A stretch of DNA of 64,000 nt, taken from Microvirga calopogonii (lineage in GTDB: Bacteria > Pseudomonadota > Alphaproteobacteria > Rhizobiales > Beijerinckiaceae). The stretch covers positions 1 through 64,000 of the forward strand of contig NZ_QDGA01000001.1 of assembly GCF_003347665.1 (NCBI RefSeq), given 5' to 3'. A program made the translations under genes and the position numbers. The notes below the pieces were generated by a model. It was not told the DNA's origin. It saw nothing but the letters and a program-made list of their open reading frames with translations, and ran no database searches. Each line of letters opens with the position of its first letter. Position 1 is the stretch's first letter. Below are positions 34,494 to 43,497 of the stretch, piece after piece.

Positions 34494-36221
34494 TCAGAAC
34501 AGGAAATAGCGTTGGGCCATGGGAAGAACCTTCGCGGGTTCGCAGACGAGCAGTTCCCCGTCGGCGCGAACGTCGTAGGTTTCGGGATCGACCTCGATCA
34601 CAGGTGTCGCGTCGTTGAGCACCATGTCCTTCTTGCCGATGCCGCCGCGAACGTTCTCGACGGGGACGAGCTGCTTCTGCACGCCGAGCTTTTCCGCCAG
34701 GCCATTCTCAACCGCAGCCTTCGACACGAAGGTGAGTGAGGTCGTGGCAAGCGCCCGGCCATAGGCACCGAACATCGGGCGATAATGCACCGGCTGCGGC
34801 GTCGGAATGGAGGCGTTGGGGTCCCCCATAAGAGCGGCCGCGATGGCGCCGCCTTTGAGCACGAGATCAGGCTTCACACCGAAGAAGGCCGGCGTCCAGA
34901 CAACGAGATCGGCGAGCTTGCCGACCTCGACCGAGCCGATGTGTTTGGACACCCCGTGGGCGATGGCGGGATTGATCGTGTACTTCGCCACATAGCGGCG
35001 GGCGCGAAAATTGTCGTTGTCGCCGCTCTCGCCGGGAAGCGCGCCGCGCTGCACCTTCATCTTGTGCGCTGTCTGCCACGTGCGGATGATGACCTCGCCC
35101 ACGCGACCCATGGCCTGGCTGTCGGAGGACATCATCGAGAGCGCACCGATATCGTGCAGGATGTCTTCCGCCGCGATCGTTTCCTTGCGGATGCGGCTCT
35201 CGGCGAAGGCGAGATCTTCCGGGATCGACGGTGAAAGGTGATGGCACACCATGAGCATGTCGAGATGTTCGTCGATGGTGTTCACCGTATAGGGACGCGT
35301 GGGGTTCGTGGAAGAAGGCAGCACGTTAGGCAGGCCCGCCACCTTGATGATGTCCGGCGCGTGCCCGCCGCCCGCTCCCTCCGTGTGGAAAGCATGGATC
35401 GTGCGTCCCTTGAAGGCCGCGATGGTGTCCTCGACGAAGCCGGACTCGTTGAGCGTGTCGGTATGGATCATCACCTGCACGTCATAGGCATCGGCCACGG
35501 ACAGGCAGCAATCGATGGCCGCCGGGGTCGTGCCCCAATCCTCGTGCAGCTTGAGCGCGCAGGCGCCGGCCTGGATCATCTCCTCCAGGGCGCCCGGCTT
35601 CGAGGCATTGCCCTTGCCCGTGAAGGCAAGGTTCATCGGGAAGGCGTCAGCCGCCTCGATCATCCGGGCAATGTGCCATGGTCCCGGCGTGCAGGTGGTG
35701 GCGAAGGTCCCCGTCGCAGGCCCTGTTCCACCGCCAAGCATCGTGGTGATGCCGGACATGAGCGCTTCCTCGATCTGCTGCGGGCAGATGAAGTGGATAT
35801 GCGAGTCGAAGCCCCCGGCGGTAATGATCTTTCCTTCTCCAGCGATGATCTCCGTGCCCGGCCCGATGATGATATCCACATTGGGCTGCACGTCCGGATT
35901 GCCGGCCTTGCCGATGGCGGCGATCCGCCCGCCCTTGATTCCGATATCAGCCTTCACGATTCCCCAATGATCGAGGATCACCGCATTGGTGATGACCGTG
36001 TCGACCGCGCCCTCGGCGCGGGTCGTCTGGGCCTGTCCCATTCCGTCGCGGATGACCTTGCCGCCGCCGAACTTGACCTCCTCGCCATAGGTGGTGAAGT
36101 CCTTTTCCACCTCGATCACGAGAGCCGTATCGGCCAAGCGGATCCGATCACCTGTCGTCGGACCGAACATGTCGGCGTAACCTGAACGCGTCAGGGAGGC
36201 TGGCTTTCTTGCATTCGACAT
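34494..36221 (-). CDS. ureC: Urease subunit alpha UreC
   Basis: The catalytic subunit, 575 residues. All active-site residues are present: nickel ligands His141 and His143 (GGFDSHIHF), the Lys to be carbamylated at 224 (ALKLHEDWG), His253 and His279, the catalytic flap His328 (MVCHHLSPS) and Asp367 ([10 protein letters not shown]). It hydrolyses urea to ammonia and carbamate. The ATG overlaps the ureAB stop by one base (TAATG). Confidence 0.97.
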   Translation of the reverse strand: MSNARKPASLTRSGYADMFGPTTGDRIRLADTALVIEVEKDFTTYGEEVKFGGGKVIRDGMGQAQTTRAEGAVDTVITNAVILDHWGIVKADIGIKGGRIAAIGKAGNPDVQPNVDIIIGPGTEIIAGEGKIITAGGFDSHIHFICPQQIEEALMSGITTMLGGGTGPATGTFATTCTPGPWHIARMIEAADAFPMNLAFTGKGNASKPGALEEMIQAGACALKLHEDWGTTPAAIDCCLSVADAYDVQVMIHTDTLNESGFVEDTIAAFKGRTIHAFHTEGAGGGHAPDIIKVAGLPNVLPSSTNPTRPYTVNTIDEHLDMLMVCHHLSPSIPEDLAFAESRIRKETIAAEDILHDIGALSMMSSDSQAMGRVGEVIIRTWQTAHKMKVQRGALPGESGDNDNFRARRYVAKYTINPAIAHGVSKHIGSVEVGKLADLVVWTPAFFGVKPDLVLKGGAIAAALMGDPNASIPTPQPVHYRPMFGAYGRALATTSLTFVSKAAVENGLAEKLGVQKQLVPVENVRGGIGKKDMVLNDATPVIEVDPETYDVRADGELLVCEPAKVLPMAQRYFLF

Positions 36222-36841
36222 TACAGCGCTCCCATCACGCCCTGGCGGAACCCATAGACCTCGCGCTTTCCGGACAGCGGAACCAGCACCACCTCGCGCG
36301 TGGCGCCGGGCTCGAAGCGCACGGCCGTGCCGGGCGCGATGTCGAGCCGCATACCGCGGGCCTTCTCGCGTTCGAAGGACAGGGCCGGATTGGTCTCGAA
36401 GAAGTGGTAATGACTACCGACCTGGATCGGCCGATCGCCCGTATTGGCGACGGTGAGAACGGTGCGCTCGGCGCCTTCGTTGAAGATGATCTCGCCCTCC
36501 TGCGCTGTCACCTCGCCCGGCACATCCTTGGAGGCCGCGCCACGGATCGGATGATGCACGGTGACGAGCTTGGTACCATCCGGAAAGGTCGCCTCCACCT
36601 GCACGTCATGAATCATCTCGGCGACGCCCTCCATGACCTGATCGGCGGTGATCACATGCGCCCCTGCCTCCATCAGCTCGGCAACGGAGCGCCCATCGCG
36701 TGCACCCTCCACAACCGTGTCGGTGATGAGGGCGATCGCTTCGGGATGATTGAGCTTTACACCGCGTTCCAATCGGCGGCGGGCGACCATGGCCGCCATG
36801 GCGATCAGGAGCTTGTCTTTTTCGCGGGGAGTGAGTTGCAT
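36221..36841 (-). CDS. ureAB: Fused urease gamma-beta subunit
   Basis: 206 residues that hold both small subunits in one chain: residues 1-100 are urease gamma ([20 protein letters not shown] through [15 protein letters not shown]), then urease beta ([19 protein letters not shown] through [19 protein letters not shown]). Such fusions are known from Helicobacter UreA and some alphaproteobacteria, while many rhizobia have separate ureA and ureB. It starts nine bases after the ureD stop. Confidence 0.93.
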   Translation of the reverse strand: MQLTPREKDKLLIAMAAMVARRRLERGVKLNHPEAIALITDTVVEGARDGRSVAELMEAGAHVITADQVMEGVAEMIHDVQVEATFPDGTKLVTVHHPIRGAASKDVPGEVTAQEGEIIFNEGAERTVLTVANTGDRPIQVGSHYHFFETNPALSFEREKARGMRLDIAPGTAVRFEPGATREVVLVPLSGKREVYGFRQGVMGAL

Positions 36842-36850
36842 GGTTCGACC

Positions 36851-37705
36851 CTAGCTGAGCCAGACACGAGGCAGCGGCTCACCACGGAAGGCGAGCAGAA
36901 AAGGAATGGCCGCAGCGCGGAGCGCCTCGACCTTCATTGCACAGAAGCGCACGGCGAGGAGCCCGTTCCATGCGCTGGCCGCGGCATCGCATCCATTGCC
37001 GGCGGAGAGGTGCTCGCGCACCGCGTTTAGGCGCGCCTCGGCATCAGGTGCGACATGAACCAGCGTGGCGAAGGCGCGGGCGCCCTTGCCGACCGCGGGC
37101 TTCTGAAGAAGGTCACCGATGGGACCGTCGAGCCGCAACGTGTCGGCATAGACGAGACGCCCTCCCCGCCGAATGCGCCAGCGGTCCTCGAACAGCCCGT
37201 CCACAATGCTCTCGGCCCGCGCTTCGCGTCCGAACACGACGGCCTCGAACAATGTCAGGCTCGCACTCTCCGCCATGTCAGCGGCGAGGTTTCGGCGAAG
37301 GCGTGACCGGTCGAACAGGAGGGTTTCCTGCGGCAACCAGTCGAGCCGTGAATCGGCCGCGACCTTTAGATCGACCGAAAGCTCCGCCACAGGGCCGTCC
37401 GACCGATAGACCTTCTCGGCCGCCGGTGTCGCCACCGTCACCACAGCGCCCGAACGTGAGTCGATCCGAACGGAGAAGCGATCGCCGCAGGCGATGCCGC
37501 CCGCCGTGTTGACGAGAACGGCATCGAGCCCGCACCCTTGAGCATTCGGGAGCCTGATCCGCATGGAGCCGCTCTCTTCGATCTGCATGGGCCGGGTGCG
37601 GCCGTCCAGGCCCGCTGCACTGAACGCAACCCGACCGACCGCCCGCTGACGCTGTTGATTTTCGGTTTGGGAGACACCATCAAATGGCCAAGCGCTGACG
37701 TACAT
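36851..37705 (-). CDS. ureD: Urease accessory protein UreD
   Basis: UreD scaffolds the urease apoprotein for nickel delivery. With ATG 37705 it has 284 residues, in the family range. Features: QRAVGRVAFSAAGLDGRTRP, LVNTAGGIACGDRFSV and the strand LPQETLLFDRSRLRR. The start lies within the 3' end of urtE; GAGGGAG directly precedes the doublet ATGATG (37708/37705), and ATG 37735 is another candidate. This overlap ties urease synthesis to the urea transporter genes. Confidence 0.92.
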   Translation of the reverse strand: MYVSAWPFDGVSQTENQQRQRAVGRVAFSAAGLDGRTRPMQIEESGSMRIRLPNAQGCGLDAVLVNTAGGIACGDRFSVRIDSRSGAVVTVATPAAEKVYRSDGPVAELSVDLKVAADSRLDWLPQETLLFDRSRLRRNLAADMAESASLTLFEAVVFGREARAESIVDGLFEDRWRIRRGGRLVYADTLRLDGPIGDLLQKPAVGKGARAFATLVHVAPDAEARLNAVREHLSAGNGCDAAASAWNGLLAVRFCAMKVEALRAAAIPFLLAFRGEPLPRVWLS

Positions 37706-38381
37706 CATCTCCCTCAAGCGCCGAGCGGTCGCCATGCTGGACAATCTCGCCGCGCTCCATCACCACGAACCGGTCGGCCAGATCGCGGGCGAAGTCGAAA
37801 TATTGCTCGACCAGGAGGATGGCCATATCCTTCCGTTCGCGCAAGTAGGCAATCGCCCGTCCGATATCCTTGATGATGGACGGCTGAATGCCTTCCGTCG
37901 GCTCGTCGAGCACGAGCAGGCGCGGCCGCGTGACCAGGGCTCTCCCGATGGCCAGTTGCTGCTGCTGACCGCCCGACAGATCGCCTCCTCGCCGGCCCAG
38001 CATGGATTTCAGGACCGGGAAGAGCTCGAAAACCTCGTCAGGGATCGTCTTCTCGCCACGCTTCAACGGAGCAAAACCGGTCTCGAGATTCTCCTTGACG
38101 GTGAGCAGCGGAAAGATCTCGCGGCCCTGCGGAACATAGGCGATCCCGAGCGCCGCCCGCTCGAAGGGCTTCAGGCGTGCGATGTCCCGACCATCGAAGT
38201 GGATGTTCCCGCCGGCGATCGGACGATGCCCCGCGATGGCGCGCAGAAGCGATGTCTTGCCGACGCCGTTTCGACCGAGCACGCAGGTGACCTCGCCGGT
38301 GGAGGCGGCCACGGATACGCCGCGCAGGGCCTGTGCGGCGCCGTAATACAGGGAGAGGTTCTCGACTGAAAGCATCGTCAT
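37680..38381 (-). CDS. urtE: Urea ABC transporter ATPase UrtE
   Basis: A LivF-like ATPase of 233 residues: Walker A GRNGVGKTSLLRAIAG, signature LSGGQQQQLAIGRAL, Walker B LLVLDEPTEGIQP with the UrtE-typical GIQPSII. ATG 38381 overlaps the urtD stop (ATGA). Assignment to urea uptake follows from the adjoining urtABCD and urease genes. Confidence 0.94.
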   Translation of the reverse strand: MTMLSVENLSLYYGAAQALRGVSVAASTGEVTCVLGRNGVGKTSLLRAIAGHRPIAGGNIHFDGRDIARLKPFERAALGIAYVPQGREIFPLLTVKENLETGFAPLKRGEKTIPDEVFELFPVLKSMLGRRGGDLSGGQQQQLAIGRALVTRPRLLVLDEPTEGIQPSIIKDIGRAIAYLRERKDMAILLVEQYFDFARDLADRFVVMERGEIVQHGDRSALEGDDVRQRLAI

Positions 38382-39130
38382 CGTCCCAGATAGACCTCGA
38401 CGACCCGCTCGTTGGCGCTCACCGCATCGAGCGTTCCCTCGGCGAGCACGGAGCCTTCGTGGAGGCAGGTGACCTTCACGTCGAGATCGCGCACGAAGGT
38501 CATATCGTGCTCGACCACCACGACGGCCTGCGTCTTCGCGATGTCGCGCAGGAGATCGGCCGTGTCGGCGGTCTCCTGGTCCGTCATACCGGCGGCCGGC
38601 TCATCGATCAGCAGGAGCTTCGGCTGCTGCGCCAGCAGCATGCCGATTTCGAGCCATTGCTTCTGGCCATGGGACAACTCCCCCGCCTTGCGGTGGCGAT
38701 GCGTCGTCAGGCGCACGCGCTCCAGGAGCGCATCGATCCGCTCGCGCTCGCGAGCCGTGCGCCGCGAAAGCAGCGTCGCGAAGGGCGAACGGTTCTCCTT
38801 GAGAGCAAGCAGGATATTGTCTTCGACGCTGTGCATCTCGAACACGGTCGGCGTCTGGAACTTGCGGCCGATCCCGAGTTCGGCAATAGCAGACTCGTCG
38901 AGTGCCGTGAGATCATGCGTGCCTTCGAAAAGCGCCGTGCCTTCGCTCGGGCGGGTCTTTCCGGTGATCACGTCCATCATCGTGGTCTTGCCGGCCCCGT
39001 TGGGGCCGATGATGGCACGCATCTCCGCATGATCGACCGCGAGCGACAGGGAATTCAAGGCCCGGAAGCCGTCGAAGGACACGGACACGTTGTCGAGGTA
39101 AAGAAGCGCCGGGGTAATGGGTGCCGTCAT
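38378..39130 (-). CDS. urtD: Urea ABC transporter ATPase UrtD
   Basis: A LivG-like ATPase of 250 residues: Walker A GPNGAGKTTMMDVITGK, signature LSHGQKQWLEIGMLL, Walker B LLLIDEPAAGMTD. The sequence GQKQWLEIGM is characteristic of UrtD. It starts four bases after the urtC stop. Confidence 0.95.
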   Translation of the reverse strand: MTAPITPALLYLDNVSVSFDGFRALNSLSLAVDHAEMRAIIGPNGAGKTTMMDVITGKTRPSEGTALFEGTHDLTALDESAIAELGIGRKFQTPTVFEMHSVEDNILLALKENRSPFATLLSRRTARERERIDALLERVRLTTHRHRKAGELSHGQKQWLEIGMLLAQQPKLLLIDEPAAGMTDQETADTADLLRDIAKTQAVVVVEHDMTFVRDLDVKVTCLHEGSVLAEGTLDAVSANERVVEVYLGR

Positions 39131-39134
39131 GGAT

Positions 39135-40271
39135 CTACTCCGCCGCCTGCGAGACCGTGTCGGGCAACGGCTGGGACTTCAGTCTCTGGCGCGCTCCAGC
39201 CCAGAGATCCTTGGCTGCACCGAGAATACCGCGCGGCATCAGCAGCGTGACGAAGACGAAGAGGCCGCCGAGCGCAAAAAGCCAGAATTCCGGCAGGACG
39301 CCGGTGAACCAGGTCTTGCCCGCGCTGACCAGAAGCGCACCGAGGATGGGCCCCGCCAGCGTCCCGCGACCGCCGACCGCCACCCAGATGACCAGTTCGA
39401 TGGAATTGGCCGGTGCAAACTCGCTTGGGTTGATGATGCCGACCTGCGGCACGTAGAGTGCGCCCGCAATGCCGGCCAGCATGGCCGAGAGCGTGAAGAC
39501 GGCGAGCTTGTAGTGTTCGACGCGATAGCCGAGAAAGCGGGTGCGGCTCTCCGCGTCACGCACCGCGACCAGCACCTTTCCGAATTTGGAATTCACGACC
39601 CAGCGGCACAGCAGGTAACCGCCGGCGAGCGCGGCAACGGACAGGACGAACAGGACGATGCGCGTCGAGGCAGCCTGGATCGGGAATCCGAGGATATCCT
39701 TGAAATCCGTCAATCCGTTGTTGCCGCCGAAACCCATGTCATTGCGGAAGAAGGCGAGCATCAGGGCGAAGGTCATAGCCTGCGTGATGATGGAGAGGTA
39801 GACGCCCGTCACCCGAGAGCGGAAGGCGAACCAGCCGAACACGAAGGCGAGAACGCCGGGCACGATGAGCACCATGAGGGCGGCAAACGGAAACCAGTCG
39901 AACCCATGCCAGAACCAGGGCAGTTCCTTCCAGTTCAGGAACACCATGAAATCGGGAAGGACGGGATCGGCATAGACGCCGCGAGGGCCGATCTGGCGCA
40001 TGAGATACATGCCCATCGCATAGCCGCCGAGCGCGAAAAAGGCTCCGTGGCCGAGCGACAGAATCCCGCAGAAGCCCCAGATCAGGTCGACCGAGAGGGC
40101 GAGCAGGGCAAAACAGATGTACTTGCCGAGCAGCGGCACCAGATGATCCGACAGGTGAAGCGGAGAACCTGGCGGGACCGCCACGTTCAGGACAGGCACC
40201 AGAACGGCGGCCGCTCCCAGCAGGAGGAGGACGATGATGCTCTGACGATCGAGCACGGATTGCGTCTTCAT
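39135..40271 (-). CDS. urtC: Urea ABC transporter permease UrtC
   Basis: A LivM-like permease of 378 residues. It has the motif VDLIWGFCGILSLGHGAFFA, a periplasmic insert rich in Trp (FLNWKELPWFWHGFDWFPFA) typical of UrtC, and VWVAVGGRGTLAGPILGALL near the end. ATG 40271 overlaps urtB (ATGA). Confidence 0.95.
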   Translation of the reverse strand: MKTQSVLDRQSIIVLLLLGAAAVLVPVLNVAVPPGSPLHLSDHLVPLLGKYICFALLALSVDLIWGFCGILSLGHGAFFALGGYAMGMYLMRQIGPRGVYADPVLPDFMVFLNWKELPWFWHGFDWFPFAALMVLIVPGVLAFVFGWFAFRSRVTGVYLSIITQAMTFALMLAFFRNDMGFGGNNGLTDFKDILGFPIQAASTRIVLFVLSVAALAGGYLLCRWVVNSKFGKVLVAVRDAESRTRFLGYRVEHYKLAVFTLSAMLAGIAGALYVPQVGIINPSEFAPANSIELVIWVAVGGRGTLAGPILGALLVSAGKTWFTGVLPEFWLFALGGLFVFVTLLMPRGILGAAKDLWAGARQRLKSQPLPDTVSQAAE

Positions 40272-41857
40272 GCTTCGACTGCCCTGCCTTTGAGCGCGAA
40301 GAGCCCGCGCGGACGCCTTTGGATGAACAGGATGATCGCGATCAGCAGGAGGATCTTGCCGAGCACCGCACCCGCATAGGGTTCGAGCAGCTTGTTCGCG
40401 ATGCCGAGCGTCATGGCGCCGACCAGCGTGCCCCAGAGGTTGCCGACGCCGCCGAACACGACCACCATGAAGCTGTCGATGATGTAGCCCTGCCCGAGAT
40501 TGGGGCTGACATTGTCGATCTGCGAGAGCGCCACGCCGGCGATTCCGGCGACACCCGATCCGAGCCCGAAGGCGAGCGCGTCGATGCGGTTCGTCCGAAT
40601 GCCCATGGAGCCCGCCATGCGCCTGTTCTGCGTGACGGCGCGGACATAGAGGCCAAGCGACGTGTACCGCAGCACGAGGAGCAGGGCTGCGAAGACCGCG
40701 AAAGCGAAGACCACGATGGCGATGCGGTTATAAGTCAGGCTCAAGCCCCCGAGCTCCAGCGCCCCGCTCATCCAGGCGGGCGTGCCGACCTCGCGGTTGG
40801 TTGGGCCGAAAATCGTGCGCACGCCCTGCTGCAGGATGAGCGATATGCCCCATGTGGCGAGAAGCGTTTCAAGAGGGCGCCCATAGAGGAAGCGGATGAC
40901 CGTGCGCTCGATGAGAATTCCGATCAAGCCGGCCACGAGGAAGGCGAGCGGGAGCGCGATGAACAGCGAGGCCCCGAAGAGACCGGGAGCGTGGGTGCGG
41001 ATCGCCTCCTGGACCAAGAAGGTCGTATAGGCGCCGATCATGACCATCTCGCCATGGGCCATGTTGATCACGCCCATGGTGCCGAAGGTGATGGATAGAC
41101 CGATGGCGGCCAGCAGCAGGACCGATCCGAGGGAGATTCCGTACCAGACGTTCTGAACGCCATTCCAGAGAGCGAGTTGCGAGCGGATACCGTCCGCAGC
41201 CTTGCTCGCGGCATCGGACACCTCCGCAGGCGTTCCGGACGGCAATGAGGAAAGGAGAGCCAGCGCATCCTGATCGCCACGGGCATGCAGGGTTTCGATC
41301 GCGGCAAGCTTCTCCGCCGATGAAGAATCGGGTTTGTTGAGCAGAATCGAGGCGCGTGCGCTTTCGAGCGCCTCGCGCACGTTGCGGTCGCTCTCCTGCG
41401 CGATCGCCCGCTCAATGGTCGGAAGCGCCGTAGCATCGCGCGAGCGGAACACGGCGCGGGCGGCATCCAGGCGGATACCTGCGTCGGGGCTGAGCAACGT
41501 CATGCTGCCCAGCGCAGCCTCGACGGCGCGGCGCACACGGTTGTTGACCCGCACGGGCTTCGCACCTGCAGGAGGCTCGACGGCCCGTCCTGTCGCCGCA
41601 TCGGCAAACTGGCCGGCAGCGTCACGGATATAAACTTGGCCTGCGGCGATCATCAGCCGTCCGTCGCGCAGGGCTTCGACGACGTTCATGGCCTGCGCAT
41701 GGCCGCTGCCTGCGACGGCGCCGATGGCAGCCTCGGTATCGGCATAGCTGTCCGCCGCAAACTTCGGCAGGGCATCCTCATAGGGCCCGGCCATGGCGGC
41801 CGACATCATTCCGATGAGCAGAAAAAAGGCCTGCAGAATGCAGCGCAAGCTGGTCAT
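40268..41857 (-). CDS. urtB: Urea ABC transporter permease UrtB
   Basis: 529 residues, much longer than a LivH permease because of the N-terminal periplasmic domain found in UrtB: a signal-like segment (ILQAFFLLIGMMSAAMAG), then about 200 soluble helical residues (ALPKFAADSYADTEAAIGAV onward), then the permease (LAAIGLSITFGTMGVINMAH; VVVFGGVGNLWGTLVGAMTL). The start lies 71 bases after urtA, behind a perfect palindrome. Confidence 0.94.
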   Translation of the reverse strand: MTSLRCILQAFFLLIGMMSAAMAGPYEDALPKFAADSYADTEAAIGAVAGSGHAQAMNVVEALRDGRLMIAAGQVYIRDAAGQFADAATGRAVEPPAGAKPVRVNNRVRRAVEAALGSMTLLSPDAGIRLDAARAVFRSRDATALPTIERAIAQESDRNVREALESARASILLNKPDSSSAEKLAAIETLHARGDQDALALLSSLPSGTPAEVSDAASKAADGIRSQLALWNGVQNVWYGISLGSVLLLAAIGLSITFGTMGVINMAHGEMVMIGAYTTFLVQEAIRTHAPGLFGASLFIALPLAFLVAGLIGILIERTVIRFLYGRPLETLLATWGISLILQQGVRTIFGPTNREVGTPAWMSGALELGGLSLTYNRIAIVVFAFAVFAALLLVLRYTSLGLYVRAVTQNRRMAGSMGIRTNRIDALAFGLGSGVAGIAGVALSQIDNVSPNLGQGYIIDSFMVVVFGGVGNLWGTLVGAMTLGIANKLLEPYAGAVLGKILLLIAIILFIQRRPRGLFALKGRAVEA

Positions 41858-41884
41858 GCAATCAACTTCGAACGGAGGATCGGG

Positions 41885-41910
41885 CGAGGACGGCCGGCCG
41901 GCCGTCCTCG
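41885..41910 (-). terminator. Perfect 26-nt palindrome between urtA and urtB
   Basis: CGAGGACGGCCGG (41885-41897) is followed directly by its exact reverse complement CCGGCCGTCCTCG (41898-41910). There is no strong T-run (TCGCCCG follows on the minus strand), so it probably protects the urtA mRNA end or slows polymerase rather than fully terminating. It lies 18 bases after the urtA stop. Confidence 0.65.
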
Positions 41911-41928
41911 TTGCATTATTCGCCTAAA

Positions 41929-43218
41929 TCACGCGCCGCACTTCTTCGTGACGGTGTTGTAGTTGCCGCACTTCAGATCCTTCCAGTCGGCGATCAGATC
42001 CTTCGAGCCTTCGAGGTACTTGGACCAGGCATCGCCCGGCACGAGCGCATCCGTCTGCGAGACGGTCTCGAACTGCCCATCCTCCTTGATCTCGCCGATG
42101 AGAACCGGCTTGGTGATATGATGGTTCGGGAGCATCTTGGAAACGCCGCCTGTCAGGTTCGAAACCTCGACGCCCACGATGGCATCGATGACCTTGTCAG
42201 GATCCGTGGTGCCGGCCTTCTCGACCGCCTTCACCCACATGTTGAAGCCGATCACATGGGCTTCCATCGGGTCGTTGGTGACGCGCTTGTCGTTCTTGGT
42301 GAAAGCCTTCCACTTCGCGATGAACGCCTTGTTGTCGGGCGTGTCGACGGACTGGAAGTAGTTCCAAGCGGCGAGATGTCCGACGAGAGGTTTCGTGTCG
42401 ATGCCGGCAAGCTCCTCTTCACCGACGGAGAAGGCCACGACCGGGATGTCCGTCGCCTTCACACCCTGGTTGGCGAGTTCCTTGTAAAACGGCACGTTGG
42501 CATCGCCGTTGATGGTGGAGACGACGGCCGTCTTCTTGCCGGCGGAGCCGAACTTCTTGATGTCGGCCACGATGGTCTGCCAATCGGAATGCCCGAACGG
42601 CGTGTAGTTGATCATGATGTCCTCGGACTTCACGCCCTTGGACTTCAGGTAGGCTTCGAGGATCTTGTTGGTCGTGCGCGGATAGACATAGTCGGTGCCG
42701 GCGAGAACCCAGCGCTCGACCTTCTCTTCCTTGGCGAGGTAATCGACGGCCGGAATGGCCTGCTGGTTCGGCGCAGCGCCCGTGTAGAACACGTTCCGCT
42801 CGCTTTCCTCACCCTCGTATTGCACCGGATAGAAGAGGATGCTGTTCAGTTCCTTGAAGACGGGCAGCACGGATTTACGGGATACGGACGTCCAGCATCC
42901 GAAGACGGCAGAGACCTTGTTCTGGCTGATCAGCTCCCGTGCTTTCTCGGCGAAGAGAGGCCAGTTGGAAGCAGGATCGACGACCACCGCCTCGAGCTTC
43001 TTGCCCAGCAGACCGCCCTTCTTGTTCTGCTCCTCGATGAGCATCAGCATGACGTCCTTCAGCGTCGTTTCGCTGATCGCCATCGTGCCGGACAAGGAAT
43101 GCAGAACGCCGACCTTGATGGTCTCCTGCGCTTGCGCCGTTCCCATCACAGCGCCGGAAACCAGCGCGGCGGAAGCCAGCGCCATCAGGTGTCTGCGGGT
43201 CATCTTCAACATCGACAT
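41929..43218 (-). CDS. urtA: Urea ABC transporter binding protein UrtA
   Basis: A periplasmic binding protein of 429 residues. The N-terminus reads MTRRHLMALASAALVSGAVM, a twin-arginine type signal, with cleavage expected after AQA. The mature start is ETIKVGVLHSLSGTMAISET, diagnostic for UrtA/AmiC-like urea and amide binders. The frame is open to 43272, but those 18 codons overlap the sigma-54 promoter; ATG 43218 is preceded by GAGAGGA. It leads the urea operon. Confidence 0.94.
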   Translation of the reverse strand: MSMLKMTRRHLMALASAALVSGAVMGTAQAQETIKVGVLHSLSGTMAISETTLKDVMLMLIEEQNKKGGLLGKKLEAVVVDPASNWPLFAEKARELISQNKVSAVFGCWTSVSRKSVLPVFKELNSILFYPVQYEGEESERNVFYTGAAPNQQAIPAVDYLAKEEKVERWVLAGTDYVYPRTTNKILEAYLKSKGVKSEDIMINYTPFGHSDWQTIVADIKKFGSAGKKTAVVSTINGDANVPFYKELANQGVKATDIPVVAFSVGEEELAGIDTKPLVGHLAAWNYFQSVDTPDNKAFIAKWKAFTKNDKRVTNDPMEAHVIGFNMWVKAVEKAGTTDPDKVIDAIVGVEVSNLTGGVSKMLPNHHITKPVLIGEIKEDGQFETVSQTDALVPGDAWSKYLEGSKDLIADWKDLKCGNYNTVTKKCGA

Positions 43219-43268
43219 AGGTCCTCTCCCTTGGCCGCCCTGTTTCAGGTGCAACGCCGGGCACTTAC

Positions 43269-43284
43269 GCAAGAACCATGCCAG
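43269..43284 (-). promoter_or_regulatory. Sigma-54 (RpoN) promoter of the urt-ure operon
   Basis: On the minus strand the sequence is TGGCAT-GGTTC-TTGC (43283 to 43269), matching the -24/-12 consensus TGGCAYR-N4-TTGC. The start of transcription would fall about 40 bases before ATG 43218. An NtrC site is not clear in the region further upstream. RpoN control fits nitrogen-regulated urea use in this class. Confidence 0.7.
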
Positions 43285-43438
43285 TTAGAATAACGCCTTA
43301 TGTTTCTGGTCCGGAGAATTTGGCCGCAGGCGGCGACAGGAATGCTGTCATACTGCCCATGCCCGAAAAAACGGCACAGGCTCAAGAATAAGGCTGCAAC
43401 ATCGTGTCATCACCGTCCATTCCTCGATCACGATGAAC

Positions 43439-43470
43439 GAAAAATGGGCTGAACACCCGGTCAGCCCATT
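43439..43470 (-). terminator. Intrinsic terminator of the first glgA gene
   Basis: On the minus strand the stem AATGGGCTGA/TCAGCCCATT (43470-43461 with 43452-43443) closes an eight-base loop and is followed by TTTTTCG. It lies 28 bases after the glgA stop, the only clear textbook terminator in the window. Confidence 0.85.
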
Positions 43471-43497
43471 GTCTCCGTGCTCGATGATGAGAAGCGG

